A stretch of DNA of 64,000 nt, taken from NCBI GenBank assembly GCA_037975125.1, contig CM075862.1:77667960-77731959 (forward strand). The letters are read 5' to 3'. Shown here piece after piece: positions 47,140-57,322 of the stretch. A model generated the notes under the pieces. The model was not told where the DNA came from and did no database searches. It worked only from the letters and a program-made list of their open reading frames with translations. The translations under genes were made by a program, and so were the position numbers. Position 1 is the stretch's first letter, and each line of letters begins with the position of its first letter. The stretch is from Latrodectus hesperus (lineage: Eukaryota > Arthropoda > Arachnida > Araneae > Theridiidae).

Positions 47140-50100
47140 TTACATCTTCGACCAAGGTTTCATTATATCTGCAGAGGAAGATGTTGTATTGGGACCTTCA
47201 TGATTACCAACTTTTTCTACATCATATCTGTCATTACCTTTTACAGCTTTAATTTTGTATGGTCCAAAATATTTCAGCTTAAGTTTTAAACCTGGTCCGA
47301 ACTGTGTTCTTTGGATAGCGACTAAATCACCTATTTGATATTTTTTGGGAGGTTTTCTCCGTTTATCATAATAACATTTACTTTGTGTTTGATATTGTAA
47401 AATATTAGTTTTAGCAATATTACGCAATTGTTTTTTATCATGTACTACATATTGAAGATGTTCTTCTTCCAGTAGTTGTTTAATGTGAATGTCATCTTTA
47501 TTTCGCATTTTAATGCCAAGCATTAATTCGAATGGTGAGAATTTTGTTGTTTGTGAGGCAGTACTGTTTATTACGCGTTGGACATTAGACACATGTTTAT
47601 ACCATTTTGTGGGTTCGTCTATAGATAATTTAGTTAAAACTGCAATTATGGTTTGATGCATACGCTCAATTTGTCCGTTTCCGCGAGGTACTCCAGTCGT
47701 GATAGGTAGGTGCTCAATACCTTCTTCATTACAATAAGATTGAAATTCTTGGGAGGTAAAAGCTGATCCTTTATCTGAGATTATTCGACGAGGGTTACCA
47801 AAAACTGTTTGCTGTAATTTTAGCTTATCTAATGCATCTTGTGCAGAGGTAGATTTAACAGGATATATCCAAATAAATTTTGTAAAAGCGTCCACTACAG
47901 AAAATAAATGTTTGTAATTTTTGTTCGTAGATGGCAAGGGTCCTAAAAAGTCAATGTGATATGTATCGAGAGGAGTGTCACCTTTTGGGATTGGGTAGAG
48001 GAATCCTTCAGGTTTACCTGATTTTTTGGAAGACAAGATACATGTGATGCAATTGGCGATGAAAGTTTGTGTTAACTTATCTAAATTTGGAATATAATAG
48101 TCTCTTTTAATAATTTCTGTAGTCTTTTGTACTGAAAAATGACCTTTAGAATGCGCATGTTGAATTAATTGATTGCACATGGCTTGTGGGACGACTAAAA
48201 GTTCTTGATCTTGGATCAATTTGTATAAAATGCCGTTTTTAACTCTAAAATCAGAATTAAGTGATTTTTCGACTGCACTCTTCATATTTATGATAAATTC
48301 ATCGGTAGATTGCGACTTTATTATCTTCTGTGTAATATCATCAGGAGAAATAATCATAACAGGGTAACGACTTAAAGCATCAATATGTTGCATTTGTTTA
48401 CCTGACCTATGAGAAATTACATAGTCAAAGTCTTGTAACAAAAGAGCCCATCGCGCGATTTTTGCGCTTAATTCAGCTTTATCCATTGTTTTTTGAAAAG
48501 CCATACAGTCTGTAACTATTTTAAATTTAGTGCCGTGTAAATATACGCGGAATTTTTTAAGAGCTTCTACAACAGCGAGTACTTCCAGTTCATAACTGTG
48601 TAATTTTTCTTCCTGGGGAGATGTTTTTCTGCTCATATACAAAATTGGGTGAAAGTTTCCGTTATCAGATTTTTGAAGGAGAGCTGCGCCAAATCCAAGT
48701 TTAGATGCATCTGTGTGTACCTCTAATTCTGAACCTGGCACAAATAAATGCAAAACAGGATGTGTTGTGAGTAATTCCTTTAATTTGAGAAATGCCGTCT
48801 TTTCGGTGGGACCGAATACAAAAGTAGAAGACTTTCTTAGTAAGTCACTAAGAGGTCTGGCAACAGTGGCATAATTTGGAATATATTTTCGAAAGTAGCC
48901 TGCTAAACCCAGAAATGATTGCAAGTGTTTGACGTCTTTGGGTTCAGGGAAGTTAATTACTGCTTTTATTTTTGATGGAGAGGATGAAATAGTATTGTTT
49001 TCTATAACATGGCCTAAAAATTCAATTTTTCTTTGCAAAAATTGGCATTTCTTAAAATTAATATTTAGTCCATAATTTGAAGCAGTTTCGAGAACACGTT
49101 TCAATTTAATAAGACCCTCTTCTTCAGTTTTAGACGGTATGATAAAATCATCCATGTACATAATTAAAGTACCATCTGCTATTAATTCTCTGAAAACACA
49201 AGATAAATATCTATTGAAAGCGGCTGGACTAATTGTTAAACCAAATGGAGCTTTAAGGAACTCATATTGTCCGTTATGGGTAATGAAACTAGTGTATTTG
49301 GTACAATTAGGGTCAATATCCACATGAAAGAAACCATTTTTTAAGTCAATAGAAGTGAATACTTTTGCACTTTGTAACTGATCTAATATATCATCAATAA
49401 GAGGTAATGGATAATGATCTTTAACAATTTTCTTATTTAATTTACGAAAATCAATACATAAACGTGTAGAATTATCTTTCTTTTTTACCAAAACAATTGG
49501 ACTAGCGTATTCGCTACAAGAAGGTTTAATTATTCCTTCTTTTAACCAATCATTGATTTGTTTGGATACAAATTCTTTTTCTGGTATGGACATTCGACGT
49601 GCTCGTTGGCAAACTGGGATATCATCTTTTAAAATAATAGACATTTTCATCTCTGTTTTTCGCGTCTTATTGGGTTTGTAGTTGTTAATTAAATTGTTTA
49701 CTTCTTGTTTACATTTTTTGTCAAGTATGTGATTTAAATCAATGTCTGATGTGTTGTCAACAACATTAACTAAATGCACGAAAAAATTATTATTTTCTGC
49801 TTTACATAAAGAAATACCATTTTTATTAACTGTTAGTGTTCCTTGAGTAATTATATCTGTACCTATAATTAAGGGTAAACTCATCTGATGTTGAGAAATA
49901 ACGTAAACTGTTGTAGAGAAAATATCATTATCGATTTCTATATTTGCCTGAAATGAACCAAGAGGCTGTACTTTAGAACTACCAAATCCATTTAGTGTTA
50001 ATTGAGAATCGGTCAGTTCAGAAAATTCAGTTTGACGATACAGATCTTCGCGTAATAAAGTTGCATGGCTTCCGGTATCAATAAGAGCATCTATCAAAAT

Positions 50101-51351
50101 ACCTGAAATTTTAACTATTTTATGCATGTCTTGTCGAAAAGTGATGTGATTGTTAAGAGTACGAACTGTTGAATTGTGATTATCTATTGGTGTGGAACAT
50201 TTATTATCACTGGCTTTATGCCCAAAAGAATTACAACGAAAGCACTTTAATCCTTTACTTTTGTCTCTACAATTAATTGATTTATGTCCATTTTTTCCAC
50301 AGTTAAAACAACGAATAGGAGTAGTCTGAATTTTGGTTTGAGTTTGATTCTTAATTGTTTGTTCTACCACAGAAATTTTAGTTTTCACTTTTTGACAACT
50401 TTTTTGAATGTCTTCATAAATTTTTAATTTTGTTTTAAATTCTACTAAATTAGTGGCACCATACAAGATTGCTTTATTCTGGGGAGAATCATTAATGCCT
50501 TGAATAACATAATGAATTAGAGCCATATCATCGAGTTGAGCTCGACTAGCAATTTCTTTCATAATTAAAAAATATTCAAATATTGATTCTTTATCTTTAA
50601 TTTTTCGACGATTTAATGTGTCATGAATTTCTGCTGAATTAATTTGTTCACCAAATTCCGAAATTAAAGCGATTTTCAATTCAGAATAGCAATGAATATT
50701 GCTTTCGCTTTTAATAAATAACAATGCAATTCCACTTAATGCTCTTTGTGCAAAAATAAATTTTTGAATATCTGATAAACTAAATGATATAGCAAACGCT
50801 TCAAATTTCTGAAGCCATAATTTGACATTTTCATTTTTATCCCCAGTATACTTAGGAACTAAATAATCAATATCATTGAAATTAAAGGGCAATCTTGTAT
50901 GAAAAGAATTAGCATCAGAAATATGACTATCATGCACATTATTAAGATACACATTATCGCTTTGCACATTCGACTGAGTAGAATTTGGAATCACTTCAGT
51001 TTCATCATCAGTTATTTCACAATTTTTTACATTTTCTTGAAGAGACTCCAAATCAGTGAGGAATGATAAAATTCTTTCTGCCAATTCAGGTAGTGTTCCA
51101 TTAATATCGATTTTCAAAATATTAGCAATCGAAATTAATTCGATTAAAGAAAAAGTTGCTTTGGTATCAACTAATTTAGACTTAAAATTTGCATCATCTT
51201 TTTTGAAATCAAAACCATGAAAGTTTCTTATTCGAGAACGATTTAATCTATCACCTTCTTCGCCAAATAACAGCTTGTGAAGAAGTTTGATTTTTTCTCT
51301 TTTTTCAGTCTTTAGTGCAATTGCGATTTCATTTATATCACTCAAAAACAT
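47140..51351 (-). CDS. Gag-Pol polyprotein of the Ty3-like element (1403 aa)
   Basis: This single frame encodes all products for particle formation, reverse transcription and integration. Order by residue: a gag capsid-like region (about 150-300), two CCHC zinc knuckles (CFNCGKNGHKSINC at 348; CFRCNSFGHKASDNKC just after), aspartic protease DTG at 425, reverse transcriptase with YMDD at 732, RNase H with TDAS at 880, and integrase with an HHCC finger (first His 1065) and a catalytic triad Asp1134, Asp1193, Glu1229 (D,D-35-E). The C-terminus resembles the GPF/Y-like region (YFGPYKI). No chromodomain is seen. Gag and pol are fused without a frameshift, so product ratios must be set another way. 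The Met start at 51351 lies about 185 bp inside the 5' LTR. All key catalytic residues are present; stops are absent. Confidence 0.95.
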   Translation of the reverse strand: MFLSDINEIAIALKTEKREKIKLLHKLLFGEEGDRLNRSRIRNFHGFDFKKDDANFKSKLVDTKATFSLIELISIANILKIDINGTLPELAERILSFLTDLESLQENVKNCEITDDETEVIPNSTQSNVQSDNVYLNNVHDSHISDANSFHTRLPFNFNDIDYLVPKYTGDKNENVKLWLQKFEAFAISFSLSDIQKFIFAQRALSGIALLFIKSESNIHCYSELKIALISEFGEQINSAEIHDTLNRRKIKDKESIFEYFLIMKEIASRAQLDDMALIHYVIQGINDSPQNKAILYGATNLVEFKTKLKIYEDIQKSCQKVKTKISVVEQTIKNQTQTKIQTTPIRCFNCGKNGHKSINCRDKSKGLKCFRCNSFGHKASDNKCSTPIDNHNSTVRTLNNHITFRQDMHKIVKISGILIDALIDTGSHATLLREDLYRQTEFSELTDSQLTLNGFGSSKVQPLGSFQANIEIDNDIFSTTVYVISQHQMSLPLIIGTDIITQGTLTVNKNGISLCKAENNNFFVHLVNVVDNTSDIDLNHILDKKCKQEVNNLINNYKPNKTRKTEMKMSIILKDDIPVCQRARRMSIPEKEFVSKQINDWLKEGIIKPSCSEYASPIVLVKKKDNSTRLCIDFRKLNKKIVKDHYPLPLIDDILDQLQSAKVFTSIDLKNGFFHVDIDPNCTKYTSFITHNGQYEFLKAPFGLTISPAAFNRYLSCVFRELIADGTLIMYMDDFIIPSKTEEEGLIKLKRVLETASNYGLNINFKKCQFLQRKIEFLGHVIENNTISSSPSKIKAVINFPEPKDVKHLQSFLGLAGYFRKYIPNYATVARPLSDLLRKSSTFVFGPTEKTAFLKLKELLTTHPVLHLFVPGSELEVHTDASKLGFGAALLQKSDNGNFHPILYMSRKTSPQEEKLHSYELEVLAVVEALKKFRVYLHGTKFKIVTDCMAFQKTMDKAELSAKIARWALLLQDFDYVISHRSGKQMQHIDALSRYPVMIISPDDITQKIIKSQSTDEFIINMKSAVEKSLNSDFRVKNGILYKLIQDQELLVVPQAMCNQLIQHAHSKGHFSVQKTTEIIKRDYYIPNLDKLTQTFIANCITCILSSKKSGKPEGFLYPIPKGDTPLDTYHIDFLGPLPSTNKNYKHLFSVVDAFTKFIWIYPVKSTSAQDALDKLKLQQTVFGNPRRIISDKGSAFTSQEFQSYCNEEGIEHLPITTGVPRGNGQIERMHQTIIAVLTKLSIDEPTKWYKHVSNVQRVINSTASQTTKFSPFELMLGIKMRNKDDIHIKQLLEEEHLQYVVHDKKQLRNIAKTNILQYQTQSKCYYDKRRKPPKKYQIGDLVAIQRTQFGPGLKLKLKYFGPYKIKAVKGNDRYDVEKVGNHEGPNTTSSSADIMKPWSKM

Positions 51352-51537
51352 GTTGAAAATAAGAGTGACTCACCCTTCTTCGAAGTAGGAATCCAAAGCC
51401 GCGAATGTAGGAAAGTCATAAATCCTAACCAGGCCCTCTTGAACTTGTCGGCGGCTCGGCGGCGGTATTCAGCGTGAATGAAAACAAATCTCGTTCAGAA
51501 TATATTTGAATAGAAAAATAATTGGCCAGGGCCCCCA
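51352..51537 (-). promoter_or_regulatory. Leader with possible primer-binding site of the Ty3-like element
   Basis: Directly after the 5' LTR end CTACA, the minus strand reads TGGGGGCCCTGGCC (51536-51523). A tRNA-complementary primer-binding site normally starts TGG here, so this is the probable site; I cannot name the tRNA. The rest is a CG-rich leader (ACCGCCGCCGAGCCGCC). Confidence 0.5.
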
Positions 51538-51793
51538 TGTAGATTAGTTTAAGATAGTAATACAACGAATTTGCATTTTAACAATATTATATTAAACATT
51601 ATTTACAAATATATACAATTATAATTACAAAATAAAGATATGAACATCTTATATTTCGGAACCGTCTTAGTTGGACCGTCGTCTGTTTCTCTACTAACGT
51701 TCCTCTTCTAATCCTTGACACCAGGATCGCTGTTGAAGCAGAAACCACTTGATGTCATGATGTTGAAATGCGTCATCTGATGTTGAATCCATA

Positions 51794-51798
<5 letters not shown>
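51538..51798 (-). repeat. 5' LTR of the Ty3-like element
   Basis: 261 bp with intact TG...CA ends. It should hold the promoter; no clear TATA box stands out from the AT-rich sequence. Confidence 0.92.
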
Positions 51799-51836
<38 letters not shown>

Positions 51837-51838
51837 TA
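51799..51838. repeat. (AT)n microsatellite, right side of the Ty3-like insertion
   Basis: About 40 bp of AT dinucleotides starting directly at the LTR edge. Confidence 0.93.
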
Positions 51839-51888
51839 ATGTATTAATTTAATAAAAAATGCATATATATTAACATTAGTAATTATTA

Positions 51889-52167
51889 AACTAAACTCCG
51901 TGGCACAACAGCCCATGTGAGTCAGGGCCTTCAGTGCCCATAACTGTTTTCTTGGCAAAGAGCGCCTAGAGCGAGAAGCATATGACCCAGTTAGGTTGTC
52001 AGCCTAACGTGAAACCATCAGTGTTTAGTTCCTAAGCATGCTTGGTACTCAGTTTATCGACCCACTGAAAAGATGACAGGCTGAGTCGACCTTGCCCAAG
52101 CCCGAGGATAGAACCTCGGACCTCTGGCTAGGAGCGTGAAACGCTATCACTAAGCCACCGGGCTTCC
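51889..52167 (-). mobile_element. tRNA-headed SINE family E
   Basis: On the minus strand: head GAAGCCCGGTGGCTTAGTGA, B-box-like GAGGTTCTATCC, body GGTCGACTCAGCCTGTC and TGCTTAGGAACTAAACACTG, end CACGGAGTTTAGTTTAAT. AATTATT near both ends may be the TSD. Other copies are at 61780-62060 (+) and 63191-63472 (-). Confidence 0.8.
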
Positions 52168-52349
52168 ATTAAATTATTATTTATTTTATATTTTCTAGAA
52201 TAATCAAACTTGGGTCTCTAAGTGCAACAGCATTTACAAATGAGTTTCTTTAAAGGTGTATTTCTTCATTCAATTATCGTAGCAACCAGTAGCTCCACTT
52301 GAGGCCACTTCGAAGTGATGAAGACTCTACAGAAAATTCGAGAACGCTT

Positions 52350-52646
52350 CTATAGCAACAAAAAGCTATTAGATAACGACAGAAGTAAAGTTCTTCTGAA
52401 ACGGTAATCTAGTTGTGGCAAATTTTTCTCTACGGTCACTGAAAAATAACCCATGTTTGTTACTTTAACCATCAAAAGAGATTTGCCAATATAGTCTTTA
52501 AAAATGCTAAAATCGTCATTTAATGTTCTATTGGTATGAAAGACGTTTGGAGAAAAGAATACCAGCTCAATTATCAACTTCTTCACTTCTTCTTCTTCTT
52601 CGAGTTGGGTTTGTATGTCATTGAGCACCTCTGCTTTTATCAGCAT
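52350..52646 (-). other. 98-codon open frame of unknown origin downstream of the LINE
   Basis: The frame has an acidic coiled-coil-like start (QLEEEEEVKKLIIEL) and a second half, YIGKSLLMVKVTNMGYFSVT. It lies just past the stop of LINE ORF2, on the same strand. It could be LINE 3' untranslated sequence, host exon sequence next to the insertion, or chance. I do not recognise a family. Confidence 0.25.
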
Positions 52647-52677
52647 TTTGTACTGTTAACTCCAAACCCAATGTTTC

Positions 52678-55600
52678 TTAGTTCCATTTGCTCGGATCAC
52701 CCACTTTATTAATAAAGTCTGATAACCCTTTAATGGAATCTAGGTGTAACTCTCTAGTATGGATGATGCCTAAAGAGGTTAATCTAGGGAGGGCAAGAGC
52801 CTCGCATTCATAAATGATATGCTTGGCCGTTTCCTCTTGCATATGACATTTCCTGCAGATAGGATCTTGCTGAAACTGTCCCATTTTATGGAGATGTTTT
52901 CTGAAATAGTAGTGCCCAGTTATGAAGCCTACGATTAAACGTATCTTCTGCCTAGAGCATCTTAGAATTTCATAGGAAATCCTCGCTGATGATCTACAGA
53001 TCATACTTTTAGCGTGGGTTTGACCAGGAGATTTGAGCCAAGCTTCATACATCTTCCGTTTTTCCCATCTAAGAACATTGGTTTTTGCGGTCTTCAAATT
53101 GATCCCACAAAAAGGTTCTGGACCAATGGGAACAAAAGACGATCCTTGTTTAGCAAGCTCATCAGCCCTTTCATTGCCTTCGATACCTTTGTGCCCTGGC
53201 ACCCATACAAGGATCACCCTGTTTCTAGTTGCCAGTTCTGTAAGAAGGTTTCTACACTCCAGAATCATTTTAGATTTGATTTCGAAGGAATTAAGCGCTT
53301 TTAAAGCGGCTTGACTGTCACTGAAAATGAGAATCCGCTTATCGTAGTAGCCCTTCTTCATATTCAGTCGCAGACAGTGGATAATGGCCAAAACTTCTGC
53401 CTGGAAGACCGAAGCGTATCGCCCAAGGCTTACAGACAAGCTGATTCTTGGTGACACGCCACAAACTCCCAGTCCTGAGAGGCTGTTCTTCAGTGATCCA
53501 TCTGTGTACCAGATTAGATCTCCTGTTTTAGTTTCAAACATGTTGTTATCCCATTCCTCTCTAGTTGGAAAAACTATATCAAATGTCCTATCAAACATGT
53601 ATGTTTTTTCCATGATGTCAGATGGCATCAGAAAAGTAGGGTCTTGAAATTTCCTGGTGATGCCCTTGTGCCCTTTGGCAACAGGCTGGTCATACCAGTG
53701 GTTTTGCAGCTTCATTCTGTATGCATTCAATCTTGCAACGCTGCAGATGAAGATGTCCAAGGGAGTCAGATCCAACACAACCTCCAATGCTCTGGTTGGC
53801 GTGGTGGAAATTGCTCCTGTGATGCAGAGACAGGCTAGTCTTTGTAGACTCCTCAGTCTGTCAATCACAGTCTTCTGTTCCACCTTATGCCACCAGATCA
53901 CACAGGCATATGTGAAAATGGGCCTGACAAAAGCTGTGTACATCCATAGCATCAGTTTTGGATGTAAACCCCAGTTCTTACCAAGCATTCGCCTGCAAAT
54001 CATAATGCTTTTCTTTGCTCGGTTGATCCTATCATCAATGTGCTTATTCCAGGTGAGTTTCTGGTCTAAATAGATGCCCAGATACTTCACCTCTGAAGCC
54101 ACATTGATTTCAACATCAAAAAGTCTTGGTATGAAAAAACCTTTCCGTTTCTTTTTGCGTGTAAAAGGTACAAGGTAGGTTTTCTGAGGATTAACCATCA
54201 GGTCCCTATCCATGCACCATTGACCTACATAACTTAGAGCATCCTGCATGAGATGACAAGTTATGTCAAAATCTTTACCAAGGATAAGGATGACAATGTC
54301 ATCAGCATATCCCTGCGTATAATAGCCCTTATCATTTAGATGTTTTATAAGGCTATTTACAACTAGGTTCCAAAGTAATGGTGACAGAACACCTCCTTGA
54401 GGACAACCTCTAGTAGTCTTTTTTTCAAATGATTCACCGAAGATGTTCATTTGTATATATCTATCCGAAATTAAGGCCTCAATCCAAGTACACAGGGTCT
54501 GATTAATCCCTGCCCCTCTAAGTGCATTGAGGATGGATGGATGGGAAGTATTATCAAAAGCACCCTGGATGTCGAGGAAAGTTGCCAAGGCAATATCCTT
54601 TTGATCCAGAGTGGCTTCAATCTTGGAAACTAGCTGATGTAGAGCAGTCTCTGTAGATTTGCCGGGTTGATAGGCAAATTGAAGAGCATGCAAGGGACTA
54701 TTTCTACCCAAGTAATCTCTAATATGCCGATCAATGATTTTCTCCATAATTTTAAGAAAGAATGAAGAAAGACTGATTGGTCTGTATGACTTGGCCTGGT
54801 CATAAGTGTCCTTGCCAGGTTTTGGAATGAAAACAATCCTAGTCTTTTGCCATGTCTTTGGTATATATCCCAGGGCCAAACTAGTTCTATAAATTCTAGT
54901 TAGCATTGGTATGACAACCTTCTCTGCCTTCTGGATCATGATGGGCATAACTCCATCAGGCCCAGGGCATTTTAGAGGTTTAAAGGCAAAAATTGCCCAT
55001 TTAACAATGTTGTAGTTTATGATATTTTTAGCGATGGTCCATTGATTGCTATTGACTCTTTGCAAAGAGCCAATGCAATGTTCCCCTTCGTTGCTATAAA
55101 TATCTCTAGCTCCCGGGAAGTGGGTCCTGGTCATAATTTCCATAACCCCTTTTCCGGAAGCAGCAAAATTACCCTCCTCGTCTTTTAGGGTACCAACCAA
55201 AATAGGTTCATCCCTTTTAAGGAGTTTCTGGAGTCTAGCTCCTTCAGAAATAGAATCTATCTCGTCACAGAACTTCCTCCAGGAGTTAATTTTGCTTTTT
55301 CTAACAAGTTTGTTATAAATAGTGAGGGCCCTTTTATAGTTCTCCCATTCACCATTTTTCTTAGCTTTGTTAAAAAGTTTTCTAACATTTGCTCTTTCGG
55401 CAGCTAGAGAGTCATTCCACCAAGGGCATTGGAGTTTAGCTCTTCTAGTGCGAATGGGGCAATTGTTATGATAAGAATCTAGAATACTTCTCTGTAGGAG
55501 ATCTGCTGTAACTTCTAGATCGTAGTTGTCTCTAATAGGTCTGTTCCCGAGCTCAATCAACCCAGTCAGTTCTTCTTGGAATTTCTTCCAGTCCGTCCTA

Positions 55601-56358
55601 ACTGGGTCTCTGAATATGCGATCCAGACACACATTAGAGTGAATTTCAAAATGGATGTTTTGATGATCTGAACCAGAAGGTCTGTCATCTACTTTCCAGT
55701 ATTTGATATTTTTACTAATCAGCGTTGTCGCTATAGTAATGTCAATTACTTCAGATCGATTGGAAGTAATAAAAGTTGGTTCGTTGCCCACATTTAGAAT
55801 ATCTAACCCATAGTTTAGAATAAATTCCAAAAGGTACTCACCTCTTTTATTTGTGTCCGTACTTCCCCAGACAACATGATGAGCATTACAGTCTAGTCCT
55901 AGGACTACCTGTAAGTTGTTATTACTGCAAAAGTTCATGAGCTTGTGCAGAGAATGGTCAGGTGGAGCCTTCTCTTCATAGGGCAGGTATCCAGAGCCAA
56001 AAACAATTTCCCTGTCCCTACCCTCTATGTTGAGTCTGACTTTCACAGCTGTCAGGTCCCTAAGAATAAATTCAGAGAGGGGAAGAACCTCAATGTTTTT
56101 ATGTAAGAGTATACAAGTTCTAGCGTTACCATTAGTACAGTAGATAAGCTTACCTTTAGTTCCTTTGAGACCACTGATTCTCCCCCTAACCAACCAGGGT
56201 TCTTGAATCAGGGCCAGGTGTATATCCCCAGCAAGAAACTTCTTACTGAGGTTAGTAGTACCACTTCTACTGTGGTGGAGGTTGGCTTGAACTACCTTCA
56301 CCCCCATCAGCAGGAGCAGGTTTATCAAGTACTTTAGCCTGCACATGGTGAAGTCCAA
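52678..56358 (-). CDS. LINE ORF2 protein: endonuclease, reverse transcriptase, RNase H (1226 aa)
   Basis: This protein would nick chromosomal DNA and copy the element RNA at the nick. By residue: endonuclease from about 20 (VVQANLHHSRSGT; EPW; LDCNAHH with Asp156 and Asn158; SDHQN with Asp231); reverse transcriptase about 450-730 (DIQGAFDNTSH; PQGGVLSPLLWN; YADD at 684); RNase H about 945-1080 (WYTDGS with Asp953; FQAEVLAI; FSDSQAAL; GNERADELAKQG); C-terminal Cys/His motif (CRKCHMQEETAKHIIYEC). The annotated Met is the first; an internal Met at residue 18 (MGVKVVQANL) sits right before the endonuclease and may be the true start. No stop or frameshift; key residues are intact. It overlaps ORF1 by about 92 nt in another frame, suggesting re-initiation or frameshift-linked translation. 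Confidence 0.95.
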   Translation of the reverse strand: MDFTMCRLKYLINLLLLMGVKVVQANLHHSRSGTTNLSKKFLAGDIHLALIQEPWLVRGRISGLKGTKGKLIYCTNGNARTCILLHKNIEVLPLSEFILRDLTAVKVRLNIEGRDREIVFGSGYLPYEEKAPPDHSLHKLMNFCSNNNLQVVLGLDCNAHHVVWGSTDTNKRGEYLLEFILNYGLDILNVGNEPTFITSNRSEVIDITIATTLISKNIKYWKVDDRPSGSDHQNIHFEIHSNVCLDRIFRDPVRTDWKKFQEELTGLIELGNRPIRDNYDLEVTADLLQRSILDSYHNNCPIRTRRAKLQCPWWNDSLAAERANVRKLFNKAKKNGEWENYKRALTIYNKLVRKSKINSWRKFCDEIDSISEGARLQKLLKRDEPILVGTLKDEEGNFAASGKGVMEIMTRTHFPGARDIYSNEGEHCIGSLQRVNSNQWTIAKNIINYNIVKWAIFAFKPLKCPGPDGVMPIMIQKAEKVVIPMLTRIYRTSLALGYIPKTWQKTRIVFIPKPGKDTYDQAKSYRPISLSSFFLKIMEKIIDRHIRDYLGRNSPLHALQFAYQPGKSTETALHQLVSKIEATLDQKDIALATFLDIQGAFDNTSHPSILNALRGAGINQTLCTWIEALISDRYIQMNIFGESFEKKTTRGCPQGGVLSPLLWNLVVNSLIKHLNDKGYYTQGYADDIVILILGKDFDITCHLMQDALSYVGQWCMDRDLMVNPQKTYLVPFTRKKKRKGFFIPRLFDVEINVASEVKYLGIYLDQKLTWNKHIDDRINRAKKSIMICRRMLGKNWGLHPKLMLWMYTAFVRPIFTYACVIWWHKVEQKTVIDRLRSLQRLACLCITGAISTTPTRALEVVLDLTPLDIFICSVARLNAYRMKLQNHWYDQPVAKGHKGITRKFQDPTFLMPSDIMEKTYMFDRTFDIVFPTREEWDNNMFETKTGDLIWYTDGSLKNSLSGLGVCGVSPRISLSVSLGRYASVFQAEVLAIIHCLRLNMKKGYYDKRILIFSDSQAALKALNSFEIKSKMILECRNLLTELATRNRVILVWVPGHKGIEGNERADELAKQGSSFVPIGPEPFCGINLKTAKTNVLRWEKRKMYEAWLKSPGQTHAKSMICRSSARISYEILRCSRQKIRLIVGFITGHYYFRKHLHKMGQFQQDPICRKCHMQEETAKHIIYECEALALPRLTSLGIIHTRELHLDSIKGLSDFINKVGDPSKWN

Positions 56359-57322
56359 TATGAAACCTATATCCCCTTACACGAAGTGTGGCAGCATCTA
56401 ATTCAGGCACACTAAGAACGATGGTCCGCCCAGATGGGTCGTTCTTAATGTTAAGAACGTTCCACTCCAATGGAGTGACCCCACCGTTCTGAGCCTCGAT
56501 TTTTCTCAGGAGCTCTTTAGGTTCCAGTTCATTACAGATTTTTGGCAGTTTTGCAATTATCTTGGTGGTTCTGACAAGTTTCCTTGCCTCACCCACCAAG
56601 AGTTTATGTTCTTGCCAAGGGCTTATATCATTGACATTCTGTTCCAGCCACTTTGAGCTCTCCAGATCTGCACAATTGATAATAAGAGCCCCGTTTTCAA
56701 GTTTACAGGATAGGAAGGTTGGGGCAAAACCCTCCTCATTCCTTCCTATTTTCCTGGTTAACAAGAGTTCCAGGTCATAGGCCTGTTTCTCTGTTAACCG
56801 TTTTTTCGGATGACCTTCTAAGAGCACGGCCATCTTGATCGCCGTGAGAGCCGCCCTGTAAGTAAATCCCTCAGGTCCTTCTCTCTTGGCAGCCTTTCCG
56901 ACCTTGCCCTGGTTCATCCGGTTGGCAGGACGCTTCTCGCCTTTGGTTGCCTTGGGTTTTTCAACCCAAGTCCCCTCAGCGATTTTGCGCTCCTTCACCA
57001 GCTTCTTTTTCTGGGCACCAGATATTCTCTTTTTAAGCTTGATTCTGATCAGAGAGTCAGTCATGCTAGAGATAGCTTCCTGACTCTCACCAGAAGAAGA
57101 TGGTTTGGAGGTCATTTCTACCTCCTGTGAAGGTTTCATTGCTACCCCTTCATTAGATTGTCTCTGAGTTCCCTTGTCTTTTTCAGAAAGGTCTGCTTCA
57201 GAAGTTTCTCCTGCAAAAGCAGAAATGTTTGTTATTTTCAATGTCTTTTCAGCCATATAATAACAGTTAATAAGCTCAGGTAATATGACAGTCCACCCAG
57301 CATTGCCTGAGTTACTGGGCAA
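56267..57322 (-). CDS. LINE ORF1 protein (351 aa), probable RNA-binding partner of ORF2
   Basis: ORF1 proteins of such LINEs bind the element RNA and form the ribonucleoprotein. The N-terminal third is acidic/Ser-rich. A strongly basic middle follows (IRIKLKKRISGAQKKKLVKE, then KPKATKGEKRPAN), probably nucleic-acid binding or nuclear targeting. The C-terminal ~190 residues form a folded region (SKWLEQNVNDISPW; ARKLVRTTKIIAKLPKICNE; LKNIKNDPSGRTIVLSVPEL-like) that resembles the DUF4780 family in pattern. No CCHC knuckles are seen. The first Met is at 57322; a second, MAEKTLKITN at 57256, may be the real start. The C-terminus is Gly/Pro/Gln-rich. Confidence 0.85.
   Translation of the reverse strand: MPSNSGNAGWTVILPELINCYYMAEKTLKITNISAFAGETSEADLSEKDKGTQRQSNEGVAMKPSQEVEMTSKPSSSGESQEAISSMTDSLIRIKLKKRISGAQKKKLVKERKIAEGTWVEKPKATKGEKRPANRMNQGKVGKAAKREGPEGFTYRAALTAIKMAVLLEGHPKKRLTEKQAYDLELLLTRKIGRNEEGFAPTFLSCKLENGALIINCADLESSKWLEQNVNDISPWQEHKLLVGEARKLVRTTKIIAKLPKICNELEPKELLRKIEAQNGGVTPLEWNVLNIKNDPSGRTIVLSVPELDAATLRVRGYRFHIGLHHVQAKVLDKPAPADGGEGSSSQPPPQ

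Noticed and set aside
53014..54073. Plus-strand open frames of 64-138 codons
   Set aside because: Antisense shadows of the LINE ORF2; no independent domain.
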